64,000 nucleotides of DNA, taken from positions 2,790,001-2,854,000 of the forward strand of contig NZ_CP040755.1 of NCBI RefSeq assembly GCF_024585285.1, in the 5' to 3' direction. The stretch comes from Colwellia sp. M166. GTDB taxonomy: Bacteria > Pseudomonadota > Gammaproteobacteria > Enterobacterales > Alteromonadaceae. A program made the translations under genes and the position numbers. The notes below the pieces were generated by a model, which made no database searches, had not been told where the DNA came from, and was given only the letters and a program-made list of their open reading frames with translations. How positions within the stretch are numbered: the first letter of the stretch is position 1; the number at the start of each line of letters is the position of its first letter. Shown here one piece after another: positions 49,707-59,358 of the stretch.

Positions 49707-51599
49707 ATGAGTAACGACGATAATGGCTCTAATAACGTAGAGTTAGAGAACGAAAGTAGACGTAAGTTTTTTGGTAAAACAGCGTTATTGGGTGCTGGTG
49801 CTGTTGCTGCTCCAATGACTGCTGCTATGTTTGCAAGCACGGCAAGAGCCAATGCTGCAGAGTATGCAAAAAATGAAGCTTTTGTTCATCCGGGAGATTT
49901 GGATGAATACTATGGCTTCTGGTCAGGTGGTCACTCAGGCGAAGTCCGTATTATGGGTATTCCGTCTATGCGTGAATTAATGCGTATTCCAGTATTTAAT
50001 ATCGATTCAGCAACAGGCTGGGGCTTAACTGAAGAAAGTAAGCGCATTAAGGGCGAAAGCGCACATTTACTTGCTGGGGACTCGCATCACCCTCATATGA
50101 GTATGCAAGATGGTCGCTATGATGGTAAGTACGTTTTCATTAACGATAAAGCTAACTCTCGTGTTGCTCGTATTCGTTGTGATGTGATGAAATGTGACAA
50201 AATGTTGACTGTACCTAACGTACAAGCGGTTCATGGTTTACGAGTACAAAAAGTACCATACACTAAATATGTTGTCTGTAATGGTGAATTTGAAATTCCA
50301 ATGAATAACGATGGTAAAGCCGGCATGGAAGATGTCAGTACTTATCGTTCGCTTTATAACGTTATCAATGCAGAAACTATGGAAATGGCTTTCCAAGTTA
50401 TGGTTGACGGTAACTTGGATAACACAGACGCAGATTTTGATGGTAAATATTTTGCATCAACCTGTTATAACTCAGAAATGGGCATGAACTTAGGTGAAAT
50501 GATCTCTGCTGAGCGTGATCATGTGGTCATCTTCAGTTTAGCTGCTTGTGAAGCTGCACTTAAAGCGGGTAAGTATAAAACTTACAACGGTAATAATGTG
50601 CCAGTATTAGATGGACGTAAAGGTTCAGATTTAACCCGTTATATCCCAGTACCAAAATCACCACATGGTTTAAATACTTCTCCTAACGGCGAGTACTTTG
50701 TGGCAAACGGTAAGTTATCGCCAACAGTGTCAATTATTTCAATTAAGAAATTAGATGCATTATTTGCTGATAAAATTAAGCCACGCGATACCATCGTTGC
50801 TGAACCAGAACTAGGCTTAGGGCCATTGCATACCGCATTTGATAACAAAGGCAATGCGTACACTACTTTATTCCTTGATAGTCAAATTGCTAAATGGAAT
50901 GTACAAGATGCTATTGATGCGCATAACGGCAAAAAAGTTAATTATATTCGTCAAAAATTAGATGTACATTACCAACCAGGTCATAACCATACTACACAAG
51001 GTGAAACGCGTGATGCTGACGGTAAATGGTTAATCTCACTTTGTAAGTTCTCTAAAGATCGGTTCTTGCCTGTTGGACCATTACGCCCAGAAAACGATCA
51101 GTTAATTGATATTTCTGGTGATGAAATGAAGCTTGTACATGATGGTCCAACATTTGCCGAACCGCATGACTGTATCATGGTTCATCGCAGCAAAATGAAA
51201 CCGTTAAAATTATGGCCACGCACTGATCCAATCTTTGCTGAAACAAAAGCTATGGCGAAAAAAGACGGCGTCGATGTTTATACTGATAATAAAGTCATTC
51301 GTGACGGTAAGAAAGTACGTGTATACATGACGTCTATCGCACCAACTTACGGTATGTCTGAGTTTAAAGTTAAGCTAGGTGACGAAGTTACCGTTATCGT
51401 TACTAACCTCGATCAAGTTGAAGATGTCACCCATGGTTTCTGTATGACTAACCATGGTGTACAAATGGAAATTGGTCCACAAGCAACAGCATCGATTACC
51501 TTTACGGCTAATCAACCAGGCGTACAGTGGTACTACTGTAACTGGTTCTGTCACGCGTTACACATGGAAATGCGTGGCCGTATGCTAGTTGAAGCTTAA
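49707..51599 (+). CDS. nosZ: nitrous oxide reductase, Tat-exported (clade I type)
   Basis: Periplasmic copper enzyme that reduces N2O to N2. The Tat signal has RRKFFGK near residues 18-24 and a hydrophobic stretch ending near ARANA. The seven-bladed propeller with the CuZ site carries [12 protein letters not shown] and EPHDCIMVH. The C-terminal cupredoxin holds CuA, with ligands Cys611, Cys615, His619 and Met622 in [14 protein letters not shown]. Start: ATG 49707 after GGAGAAGAG; a GTG just before it is less likely. It lies 59 bp after nosR. Confidence 0.98.
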   Translation: MSNDDNGSNNVELENESRRKFFGKTALLGAGAVAAPMTAAMFASTARANAAEYAKNEAFVHPGDLDEYYGFWSGGHSGEVRIMGIPSMRELMRIPVFNIDSATGWGLTEESKRIKGESAHLLAGDSHHPHMSMQDGRYDGKYVFINDKANSRVARIRCDVMKCDKMLTVPNVQAVHGLRVQKVPYTKYVVCNGEFEIPMNNDGKAGMEDVSTYRSLYNVINAETMEMAFQVMVDGNLDNTDADFDGKYFASTCYNSEMGMNLGEMISAERDHVVIFSLAACEAALKAGKYKTYNGNNVPVLDGRKGSDLTRYIPVPKSPHGLNTSPNGEYFVANGKLSPTVSIISIKKLDALFADKIKPRDTIVAEPELGLGPLHTAFDNKGNAYTTLFLDSQIAKWNVQDAIDAHNGKKVNYIRQKLDVHYQPGHNHTTQGETRDADGKWLISLCKFSKDRFLPVGPLRPENDQLIDISGDEMKLVHDGPTFAEPHDCIMVHRSKMKPLKLWPRTDPIFAETKAMAKKDGVDVYTDNKVIRDGKKVRVYMTSIAPTYGMSEFKVKLGDEVTVIVTNLDQVEDVTHGFCMTNHGVQMEIGPQATASITFTANQPGVQWYYCNWFCHALHMEMRGRMLVEA

Positions 51600-51633
51600 T
51601 TAAGCGCACAACAGACATTAGCAAGTACATAGT

Positions 51634-51662
51634 GTTGACAGTAGCAGAGTGTTGCTGTCAAC
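51634..51662 (+). other. hairpin after nosZ
   Basis: GTTGACAG (51634-51641) pairs with CTGTCAAC (51655-51662) around a 13-nt loop. No T-tract follows. It may protect the 3' end of nosZ mRNA. Confidence 0.5.
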
Positions 51663-51797
51663 AGCCGTAGATAAACGGTATGGTAATGTGTTTGCGGGTG
51701 TTAGTTGATGTTTGAATAGGCTAGCGTTGAACGAATTTTTATTCACAGCTAACGTTATGTTAGTACTAGGATAACTTGATAAGTCAGCGTAAAATAG

Positions 51798-51830
51798 GCG
51801 GCAATAGCAATTTGTTATTGCCGCATTTTT
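51798..51830 (+). terminator. rho-independent terminator between nosZ and nosD
   Basis: GCGGCAATA (51798-51806) and TATTGCCGC (51816-51824) form a 9-bp stem with a 9-nt loop, followed by ATTTTT. It lies only 20 bp before the nosD start, so nosDFYL would be expressed by read-through or from a promoter in the gap. Confidence 0.85.
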
Positions 51831-51849
51831 AATTTATAGGGGCGAGTTT

Positions 51850-53211
51850 TTGAGCGTACGATCATTGAGAAAACTACTTGTTGCTGTGCTTTTTCTACAC
51901 TTTTCATTTAATGTCTTTGCTGCCACTATTTGGCTATCGCCTGAAGATAACCTGCAGCAAAAGCTGGATGCCAGTGTTGATGGTGATATTGTTAAATTAA
52001 GCGCTGGGCGCTATTTGGGAAATTTTATTATTAACCGTCAATTGACCTTATCTGGTGAAGACGGCGCCATTATCGATGCCAATGGCCAAGGTAATGCTTT
52101 ATTACTAAAAAATTCAAATATTACTGTTGAAAATCTTATTATTGAGAATTGGGGCCATAATTTAACTGATGAAAATTCAGGTATTTACTCGACAACTAAA
52201 GCTGAAAACATTGAAATAAAAAATAACAAATTAACTGGCGATGGCTTTGGTATTTGGTTGCATAAAATTAAGCATGCAAAAGTGATTAATAATACCGTGC
52301 AAGGCAATGTCAACATTCGCTCTGCTGATCGAGGTAACGGTATTCAGATATCCAGCATTGAAAATGCTCACATTTTAGCCAATGAAATGAGTGGCGTTCG
52401 TGATGGCATTTATGTTATTGCCAGTAAAAATAATATTATCGAAGGTAATACCATGCATCATTTACGTTATGGTATTCATTATATGTATTCATATGACAAT
52501 TCAGTGATTAATAACACAGCTTATAGTACTCGTGCGGGTTATGCGTTAATGAGCTCGCGCCGTCTGATCATTAAAGGCAATAAAACCAGTGACTCAGAAG
52601 ATTATGGTTTTTTACTCAACTTTATCACTGAATCAACTTTTGAGAATAATGATATTAAAAACGTTTGGACTAAGCCAGAAAACAAAGTGCTAGGTCGAGA
52701 CGGTAAGGGCTTGTTTGTTTATAACTCAGGCTATAACACCATTAAAAATAATCGTGTCGATACTGCTGAAATTGGCATTCATTTAACGGCTGGTTCAGAG
52801 AATATTAAAATCTACGGTAATAGTTTTATTAATAATCCGGTACAAGTTAAATATGTTTCCAATAAAAAACAAGAATGGAGCTTTGAAGGTCAAGGCAACT
52901 ATTGGAGTAACTATTTAGGCTGGGATATGAATGGTGATAATATTGGTGATGTTATTTTTGAACCAAACGACGGCATTGACCAACTCATTTGGCGCTACCC
53001 AGAAATGAAAATGATCATGGATAGCCCGGTAGTATTAATATTACGTTGGATACAAAAAGAGTTTCCGGTTTTAAAGCCACCAGGCGTTAAAGACAGCTTT
53101 CCACTCATGCAACCTTCAGCAGTGCCAAAGAGAGCAAGTCATATCGCGTCATTACTCCAAGCAAGTGATGGTCAGTCAGAAGTTCATGCGAATAAGGCAA
53201 GTCAACCATAA
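51850..53211 (+). CDS. nosD: NosD, periplasmic copper-site maturation protein
   Basis: Periplasmic right-handed beta-helix protein of 453 residues that works with NosFY in building the NosZ copper site. The start is TTG 51850 behind AGGGGCGA, the only start that keeps the signal peptide (residues about 8-25, ending VFAAT). Repeated NNx-I/V-G-type turns (for example NNTVQGN, NIIEGNTMH, NSVINNTAYS) mark the CASH/parallel beta-helix domain. Its stop overlaps the nosF ATG by one base. Confidence 0.95.
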   Translation: MSVRSLRKLLVAVLFLHFSFNVFAATIWLSPEDNLQQKLDASVDGDIVKLSAGRYLGNFIINRQLTLSGEDGAIIDANGQGNALLLKNSNITVENLIIENWGHNLTDENSGIYSTTKAENIEIKNNKLTGDGFGIWLHKIKHAKVINNTVQGNVNIRSADRGNGIQISSIENAHILANEMSGVRDGIYVIASKNNIIEGNTMHHLRYGIHYMYSYDNSVINNTAYSTRAGYALMSSRRLIIKGNKTSDSEDYGFLLNFITESTFENNDIKNVWTKPENKVLGRDGKGLFVYNSGYNTIKNNRVDTAEIGIHLTAGSENIKIYGNSFINNPVQVKYVSNKKQEWSFEGQGNYWSNYLGWDMNGDNIGDVIFEPNDGIDQLIWRYPEMKMIMDSPVVLILRWIQKEFPVLKPPGVKDSFPLMQPSAVPKRASHIASLLQASDGQSEVHANKASQP

Positions 53212-54137
53212 TGAAAACACCCTTAGTTTCCCTTGAAAATGTCAGTAAAAACTATAAAAGTTTGCCGGCGTTATCATCCATTAACCTGCAACTAGCGCAG
53301 GGAGAAGTACTCGGTTTGTTTGGCCATAATGGCGCTGGCAAAACCACCATGATGAAGCTTATTTTAGGCGTAATTTCTGCCGATGCTGGCGATGTTAGCG
53401 TGATGGGCATGAAGCCTGATGATAAATCAGCATGGCATATGCGAGCAAAAATGGGCTATTTGCCAGAAAATGTCATGTTCTACGAACAATTAACTGGTTT
53501 AGAGGTACTAAGTTATTTTGCTCGCTTAAAAGGTCAGACAAAAAAGCATGCCAAGGCTCTTCTGGAGCAAGTCGGTATTGCTCATGCCATGGACCGGCAA
53601 GTAAAAACTTATTCTAAGGGCATGCGTCAGCGTTTAGGTTTAGCACAAGCCTTTATTGGCGAACCGAAATTATTATTGCTTGATGAACCCACCGTCGGTT
53701 TAGATCCCAATGCGACGGCAGAATTTTATAACAGTGTAGATCAATTAAAAACTCAAGGAACGAGTGTGGTGCTTTGTTCTCATGTTTTGCCGGGGGTTGA
53801 GCAGCATATTGACCGCGCGATGATTATTTCAGGTGGTAAAACCTTAGCGCTTGGTACTATTGCTGAACTACGAGCGGCAGCAAGTTTACCAACGCAAATT
53901 AAACCACAAGGGTTAAATGTAGCATTACTTGAACATCCAATGGTCAAAACATATGTCAATTCGGCTGGCTATTTAACGGTACCTGAACAAGACAAACTTA
54001 AAGTTTTACGCTATTTATTGGCAGATGAAAGCCTAAGTGATATTGCGGTTGAGTCGGCAAATTTAGAACAAGTTTATCAGTATTATTTAGCACAAGCAGA
54101 GCAAATGAAAATAGAAAATACCAAGGCAGGTGCGTAA
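53211..54137 (+). CDS. nosF: NosF, ABC transporter ATPase
   Basis: Cytoplasmic ATPase of the NosDFY complex, 308 residues. Walker A is GHNGAGKTTMMK near 38-49, the signature YSKGMRQRLGLAQA near 135, and Walker B LLLLDEPTVGLDPNA near 157. The C-terminal 80 residues are the regulatory extension common to this ABC-2 type. It overlaps both nosD and nosY by one base (TAATG), so translation is tightly coupled. Confidence 0.96.
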   Translation: MKTPLVSLENVSKNYKSLPALSSINLQLAQGEVLGLFGHNGAGKTTMMKLILGVISADAGDVSVMGMKPDDKSAWHMRAKMGYLPENVMFYEQLTGLEVLSYFARLKGQTKKHAKALLEQVGIAHAMDRQVKTYSKGMRQRLGLAQAFIGEPKLLLLDEPTVGLDPNATAEFYNSVDQLKTQGTSVVLCSHVLPGVEQHIDRAMIISGGKTLALGTIAELRAAASLPTQIKPQGLNVALLEHPMVKTYVNSAGYLTVPEQDKLKVLRYLLADESLSDIAVESANLEQVYQYYLAQAEQMKIENTKAGA

Positions 54138-54955
54138 TGAGAGAAATACTAACTGTCGCTAATAAAGAGTTTCATGATGGCCTACGCAATCGCTGGTTGC
54201 TGTCGATAACCTTGATTTTCGCTGTATTATCCGTAGGCTTGACTTACTTTGGTGCCGCGGCTTCAGGTACTGTTGGTGTTACGTCGTTATCCACCACCAT
54301 TGCTAGCTTAGCGAGTTTAGCTGTATTTTTGATCCCCCTGATTGCTTTGCTGCTCAGTTATGACAGTTTTGTTGGTGAACAAGAGGGCGGTACATTGTTG
54401 TTATTGCTAACGTACCCATTGAGTAAAAATCAATTGCTGCTTGGCAAGTTTTTTGGTCAAGGCGGCATTATTGCTTTAGCCACGTTACTCGGGTTTGGTG
54501 CCTCAGCGTTACTGCTGTTTATTCAACATGGTGACGTTGTCATCATTGAAACCTTTGGTTATTTTATTATTAGCGCAACGTTATTAGGCCTAAGCTTTAC
54601 CGCTATCGCTTATATGATCAGCTTACTTGCCAGTGAAAAGTCTAAAGCGGCAGGCGTTGCTTTAATCACTTGGTTCTTTTTTGCTTTGGTATTTGACTTA
54701 GCCTTACTGGCTTTACTGGTTGGCGCAGATTCAGGGCTAAGTCAATCAGCATTAACGCAATTGATGATGTTAAATCCAGCGGATGTGTTTCGTTTAATTA
54801 ATCTTGCTGGTTTGGATAGCACAGATGTCAATGGCGCACTGGCCGTTGCTATCAATGCAAATTTAACACAAGGCCAATTGTTGACGATTTTATTAGCTTG
54901 GGTTGTTGCTCCATTAGCTATTGCAGCCATTATTTTCAAAAATAAAAAACTTTAA
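54137..54955 (+). CDS. nosY: NosY, ABC transporter permease
   Basis: Inner-membrane ABC-2 type permease, 272 residues, with six hydrophobic segments (about 20-40, 57-77, 105-128, 138-160, 170-195 and 248-268). The N-terminal ILTVANKEFHDGLRNRWLL and GEQEGGTLLLLLTYPLSK are typical of NosY. It pairs with NosF and NosD and probably moves a sulfur species needed for CuZ; that substrate is from the family literature, not from the sequence. Confidence 0.95.
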   Translation: MREILTVANKEFHDGLRNRWLLSITLIFAVLSVGLTYFGAAASGTVGVTSLSTTIASLASLAVFLIPLIALLLSYDSFVGEQEGGTLLLLLTYPLSKNQLLLGKFFGQGGIIALATLLGFGASALLLFIQHGDVVIIETFGYFIISATLLGLSFTAIAYMISLLASEKSKAAGVALITWFFFALVFDLALLALLVGADSGLSQSALTQLMMLNPADVFRLINLAGLDSTDVNGALAVAINANLTQGQLLTILLAWVVAPLAIAAIIFKNKKL

Positions 54956-54966
54956 GGGTATTCATC

Positions 54967-55467
54967 ATGTTCCGTAAACTTTTATTCTCGCTGATCTTTG
55001 TCGCTGTGGTTGCTTGTTCTGAACAGTCAGCGCAACAACAGATTATTCATCAAGCGGTGGCTATTGAAAGTGCAGATGAGTGTCACTTATGTGGCATGCT
55101 AATTAGCAACTTTTCTGGACCTAAAGCCGAGTTATTTCGCCAAGGTGTAACTGAAGCAGATGGTAATAGTGTAAAAAAATTCTGTTCAACGCGTGATATG
55201 TTTAGCTTTTATCTTGATCCTGAAAACAAACGTAATGTCACTACGATTTTGGTTCATGACATGAGTAAAGCGCCATGGGATGCGCCTAATGACGGCTACT
55301 TTATTGATGCACGTAAAGCTTGGTACGTGGTAGGCTCAGATAAAATTGGCGCTATGGGGAAAACTTTGGCGAGCTTTTCAGCAAAAACAGATGCTGATGC
55401 TTTTGCGACAGAATTCGGTGGTAGTGTTATTGACTTTAACGCGGTTAGTTATCAATCACTGCAATAA
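54967..55467 (+). CDS. nosL: NosL, copper-binding lipoprotein
   Basis: Outer-membrane-directed copper chaperone for NosZ, 166 residues. The lipobox VVAC (Cys17) ends a short signal peptide. The Cu(I)-binding family motif is CHLCGM near residues 39-44, followed by FSGPKAELF, and the C-terminal part has ATEFGG. It is the last nos gene, 11 bp after nosY. Confidence 0.95.
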   Translation: MFRKLLFSLIFVAVVACSEQSAQQQIIHQAVAIESADECHLCGMLISNFSGPKAELFRQGVTEADGNSVKKFCSTRDMFSFYLDPENKRNVTTILVHDMSKAPWDAPNDGYFIDARKAWYVVGSDKIGAMGKTLASFSAKTDADAFATEFGGSVIDFNAVSYQSLQ

Positions 55468-55551
55468 GTTAACGTTTATATCGTCAGCAGATGTTGTAAT
55501 CTCAGCACAGCTAGGTAATCTAGTGTCATTAATTTTTTTCTTGAAGATACT

Positions 55552-56142
55552 ATGATAAGTATTAGGTCACTTAGCTGTTTAATTTTAATGATCAACCTTG
55601 TTGCTTGTTCGACTATAACAGCTACGACGTCATTTCGTGATGGCTTTGATTTTTCCTCGATTGAAAGTTATAGCACTTATGGTCGTAATTCGACATTTGG
55701 TGACTTACAAAACCTCAGTGACAGTACACGCAATAACATCGAACTAGCGATTGAACAAGGCTTTGATGGCAATGGTTTTAGCTATAAAACACTAAAAAAA
55801 GCTGATATTGTTATTGCTTATCACCTTCTGGATCATCGTGCTTTTGAGTTAGAAAAATATAATCGCGAGGTAAAATATTGCGGCTATTGCTTAAGAGCGG
55901 GTCAAGCAACGCATGCTGAGTTAGAAAATAAACTACGTCCAGGTAGTTTGATCCTCGATATTATCGATCCTAAAAGCCAACGCTCAGTGTGGCGTAGTGT
56001 TTATCCATTGAAATTTAAAGCAGATGATAATAGCCGCGAAACGCAGGAAAAAATAACCACTGCGGTTGATAGTATGCTGCGTGATTTTCCACAAGGTAAG
56101 AAAAGTAAAGTAAGCGCTAACTCAAGCAAAGAGCCTGCTTAA
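55552..56142 (+). CDS. DUF4136-type lipoprotein
   Basis: Putative lipoprotein of 196 residues: signal peptide with LVACS lipobox (Cys near residue 19), then a single DUF4136-like domain recognised by FSSIESYSTYG near the start and DIVIAYHLLD in the middle. The function of the family is unknown. A pair CGYC near residue 110 is unusual. It overlaps the next gene by one base. Confidence 0.8.
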   Translation: MISIRSLSCLILMINLVACSTITATTSFRDGFDFSSIESYSTYGRNSTFGDLQNLSDSTRNNIELAIEQGFDGNGFSYKTLKKADIVIAYHLLDHRAFELEKYNREVKYCGYCLRAGQATHAELENKLRPGSLILDIIDPKSQRSVWRSVYPLKFKADDNSRETQEKITTAVDSMLRDFPQGKKSKVSANSSKEPA

Positions 56143-56615
56143 TGGTTAAATGGTTAATTATCACACTGATAGGGTGTGTCGGTCTTTTGATCATATTACT
56201 CGGCTTAGGCTATTTATTATCTGAGAACGAAAAATCGACTACCTTGTTAAAAAATCAGCTAGAACACGATGCTCAGTTGCAACAACAAAAGCGAGAACAA
56301 CAACGTAATCTTAGTCATTATAATCATGCCGATGATGCTGAAATACCGTCACCATCAGATGATAAAAGCGTGATGAAAAGCTTTGAAACAACGCTGATTA
56401 ATAATTTAACTTGCGTGACAATAGCGCAATGTCAGGTGTTGACCGTTAGATTTAAAAATATCGACTGTCGACTTGCTAGTAATATTATCGGTGCATCACA
56501 GCTGAAAAAAATAGCCACGAAAGACCTTATTATCGAGCAATGCCCAACCATAAATTCAACTGCGCAATTGGCGTGTCAGCAAAATATTTGTACGTTAATA
56601 AGTACCACTCATTAG
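56142..56615 (+). CDS. single-pass membrane protein of unknown function
   Basis: It has 157 residues: one N-terminal hydrophobic helix (about 4-26), a charged, Gln-rich coiled part (about 28-60), and a small domain with five cysteines (near 97, 103, 112, 131 and the C-terminus) that would lie outside the membrane. I do not recognise it. It is translationally coupled to the lipoprotein before it (TAATG), which suggests a joint envelope function. Confidence 0.75.
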   Translation: MVKWLIITLIGCVGLLIILLGLGYLLSENEKSTTLLKNQLEHDAQLQQQKREQQRNLSHYNHADDAEIPSPSDDKSVMKSFETTLINNLTCVTIAQCQVLTVRFKNIDCRLASNIIGASQLKKIATKDLIIEQCPTINSTAQLACQQNICTLISTTH

Positions 56616-56804
56616 TGGCAGAAATCACTAAGTCAAAGTGCGAAATTCATCGGTTGTTACCACTAAATTATCTGTCTGCCGCCCTTTGTCTACGTGATAG
56701 CATCAAGCAAAAGTAATTGTATGGTATTAATTGCCAGTCGAACGAGCATCTTGAATGGCTTTGGGTATATAATAAGGTATTGTTTTTAATAATTTGTATG
56801 TGAT

Positions 56805-57128
56805 ATGACCTTCCCAAATGATGAAACCGGCCAAGTTTTAGCTGAAATGCAAACTGCGGGCATTGATTTAAACGAAATTCACCAGGTAGTGTTTTTTCAG
56901 TTATTTGAACAAGAGCAACACGCACAAGCTATGGTTGCTCACTTAGCAGAGCAAGCGCCAGATATGCCAGTTGAGCTAGTGCCCGATGAATTGCCAAATG
57001 TATGGGATGTTAACTGTACGGTTAGCATGGTACCAAGTTATGACGCGATTATTGCACAAGAAGCTGAATTTGAACTGCTAGCGACAAAATTCAAAGGTTA
57101 TAATGATGGTTGGGGTATCGAGGCATAA
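56805..57128 (+). CDS. RraB-like ribonuclease E inhibitor family protein
   Basis: Cytoplasmic protein of 107 residues. The C-terminal pattern YDAIIAQEAEFELLATKFKGYNDGWG matches the end of the RraB fold, as does the acidic composition. E. coli RraB binds RNase E and alters mRNA turnover. This one is shorter, lacking the acidic tail after the DGWG motif, so inhibition of RNase E is uncertain. Confidence 0.75.
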   Translation: MTFPNDETGQVLAEMQTAGIDLNEIHQVVFFQLFEQEQHAQAMVAHLAEQAPDMPVELVPDELPNVWDVNCTVSMVPSYDAIIAQEAEFELLATKFKGYNDGWGIEA

Positions 57129-57239
57129 GTGCCTCAAATATTGCTAACTGACGTTGCAAGTTATTCTGCCTAAGTTAGTAGCTGATATAATTGAGCTTAT
57201 CAAGTTATAAAAGAAAAAGATCATGCATAGTCCAGCTGG

Positions 57240-57881
57240 CTATTCTTGGTCTTTTTTGCTTTCTTCCGGTTCGATTATATCAAAAGCGGGTAGGGTCACG
57301 CGCCAATAAATTGCGGCTAAACGCAATACTAATGCGCCAAGTATCGCTGTTATAATAGCGATATGTTCAGGTACGGATAAATAGCGTAATAATGTATATA
57401 ACGTGCCGCCTAAAATAGCGGCCGTGGCATAAATTTCTTGTCGTAAAATCATTGGTATTACATTACATAATATATCGCGCAGCATACCACCGGCAACACC
57501 CGTCATCATACCCATAACAATGGCTACAGGAATGGAAGAACCTAAGCTGAGTGCTTTCTCTGTGCCCAGTACGGCGAATAAAGCTAAACCAAAAGCGTCT
57601 GAGACTAATAAAAAACGTTTAGGGATACGCTTGGGTGAACGAATAAAAATAATGGTGAGTGCTGCTGTGGTTAAAATAACATAGAGGTAAACGGGGTTCT
57701 GCAGCCAAAATACTGGCGTTTGTAAAATAACGTCGCGCATGGTGCCCCCGCCAATCGCGGTGACGGCAGACAGAACGACCACTCCAAAAGGGTCAAGTTT
57801 ATAGCGTCCGGCCATTAATGCCCCGGAAAAGGCAAAAACGACAATACCAAATATATCAAGCCAATAGAGTAATTCTGTCAT
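57240..57881 (-). CDS. TRIC-type cation channel family protein (YadS/YicG-like)
   Basis: Inner-membrane protein of 213 residues with six to seven hydrophobic segments and two copies of the UPF0126 module. Each copy has a glycine-rich signature, AIGGGTMRDVILQ near 42 and GVAGGMLRDILCN near 127. Prokaryotic TRIC proteins form trimeric cation channels; some members instead move glycine. It lies 12 bp after the rhodanese gene in the minus direction, so the two are probably co-transcribed. Confidence 0.88.
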   Translation of the reverse strand: MTELLYWLDIFGIVVFAFSGALMAGRYKLDPFGVVVLSAVTAIGGGTMRDVILQTPVFWLQNPVYLYVILTTAALTIIFIRSPKRIPKRFLLVSDAFGLALFAVLGTEKALSLGSSIPVAIVMGMMTGVAGGMLRDILCNVIPMILRQEIYATAAILGGTLYTLLRYLSVPEHIAIITAILGALVLRLAAIYWRVTLPAFDIIEPEESKKDQE

Positions 57882-57893
57882 TTATCTCGCTTG

Positions 57894-58283
57894 TTATTTT
57901 ATTAAGGGTAAATTAGCAGCTTGCCAACCGTTCATATCACCCTCAAGGTGACGAAGATCGCTAAAACCAGCGGCACGAAGATCGTTTTCTGCGCTGATAG
58001 CACGACGACCTGAACGACAATGTACAATAACAGTTTGATCTTTAAAGGCGCTAATTTTACTTAGATTAGCGTTAATCTGCTCATGGCTAATATTAATTGC
58101 CCCTTTGATATGACCTTCGGCAAACTCTTCAGCGCTACGCACATCTAATATTATCGTCTGTTTGTTTGGTGTTGCCATTAAAGTTAACAGCTCTTGTTGT
58201 GAAATTGTGACCGTTTGCTGGGCAAAAGAGAGCAGCGAAATGACACTTAATAAAGTAACTAGCGACAATTTAATCAGTTTCAT
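57894..58283 (-). CDS. periplasmic rhodanese-like protein
   Basis: Single rhodanese domain of 129 residues behind a signal peptide (residues about 1-21, LLSFAQQ). The active-site loop is VHCRSGRRA, with the catalytic cysteine near residue 89. The segments LDVRSAEEFAEGHI and GDMNGWQAANLPL match the PspE-like group. It probably transfers sulfane sulfur or handles thiosulfate in the periplasm. Transcribed before the TRIC-type gene. Confidence 0.9.
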   Translation of the reverse strand: MKLIKLSLVTLLSVISLLSFAQQTVTISQQELLTLMATPNKQTIILDVRSAEEFAEGHIKGAINISHEQINANLSKISAFKDQTVIVHCRSGRRAISAENDLRAAGFSDLRHLEGDMNGWQAANLPLIK

Positions 58284-58386
58284 GATATGGCCTTAAAGTA
58301 AGTGAAATTTAGCCGTTCATTTTAAGAATTATAGTGTACCTGAATCTTAATAATAGCAAAGGGCTTTTATCGTATGGCTGTTGGTC

Positions 58387-59358
58387 TTAATCAGTAATAC
58401 TATAGGAAATTATCGCGAGTAGCATCATCATTAAAATGAGTAGGTAAAGCGCATAATTTATGCGTTTGCTCGCATGAATAATATCGGTAGCTTGTGGCTG
58501 CCTTGCTGAGTCATTAAAGCTAGTTTTACGTACTTTATTGCCGTCATACATAGCAACACCACTGAGTTTAACCGCTAAACCTAAGGCTAGCACATGTAAT
58601 AATATACTGTTATCTGTGTGGAAAAATTTGCCGCGTATTAAGCGCCAATAAAGTAACGTGTTCTGACCAACAGTACCGAGTAATAGTACTAAGGTAAATA
58701 GTCGGCATGGTAACCACTGTAAGAGTTTTACAATATGATTAATGGCGGCGCCAAAATGGATGAAACGAGCAAGCTTTATGTTCCAGGCGTAATGCATTTC
58801 TAGTAATAAACGAAAGGTTAACGCTGCCAGAGGTCCGAACACGAGATAGTAAAATCCGACGCAAACCAGTAATTGTGAGCTACGTAACACTTGTGTTTCA
58901 ATACAGGCTTTACTGATACCTAACGGTGATAATTGCTCGGTGCTGCGCAATAAGAAAGCTGCTATTTTTTGTTTAGCTTGATAGTTGTTATTGGCGACTA
59001 GCTCGCGTGCCACATTTTTACTGGTTTTAGTTAAACCAAAGCTGCCTAAGGCAAGGTAGAGCAATAATGCATGCCACAGCCAATACACTTCAATAAAAGC
59101 CTCAAATAACCAGAGAATAATGAGTAATGGCGTGAGTGTAACTATAATGGCGATTAAACCGGAAATGTTTTGTTGACGGGCACTGTTGCTTGATTTATTG
59201 ACTTTATCGGCCAAACGCTGACAATAAAAGTTAAAAAAAGCTAATGGTTGCTGAGTAACAAACTGTCCAATACAGGCTTTTAATGCCATCACTAGTAACA
59301 GCATGAAGGCAGCAGAATAAAAATGCGAACTGGTGAGGATATTACTCAGATTTTCCAT
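58387..59358 (-). CDS. CobD/CbiB-like membrane protein
   Basis: Membrane protein of 323 residues with at least six hydrophobic segments, resembling the CobD/CbiB family (adenosylcobinamide-phosphate synthase) and its AmpE-like relatives. The expected features LWLFEAFIEVYWLWHALLLYLALG and ARELV are present. It overlaps mtnN by one base, as in related marine gammaproteobacteria, where this gene is annotated as a cobalamin gene. No other cobalamin genes are in the window, and enzymatic activity is not proven by the sequence. Confidence 0.7.
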   Translation of the reverse strand: MENLSNILTSSHFYSAAFMLLLVMALKACIGQFVTQQPLAFFNFYCQRLADKVNKSSNSARQQNISGLIAIIVTLTPLLIILWLFEAFIEVYWLWHALLLYLALGSFGLTKTSKNVARELVANNNYQAKQKIAAFLLRSTEQLSPLGISKACIETQVLRSSQLLVCVGFYYLVFGPLAALTFRLLLEMHYAWNIKLARFIHFGAAINHIVKLLQWLPCRLFTLVLLLGTVGQNTLLYWRLIRGKFFHTDNSILLHVLALGLAVKLSGVAMYDGNKVRKTSFNDSARQPQATDIIHASKRINYALYLLILMMMLLAIISYSITD

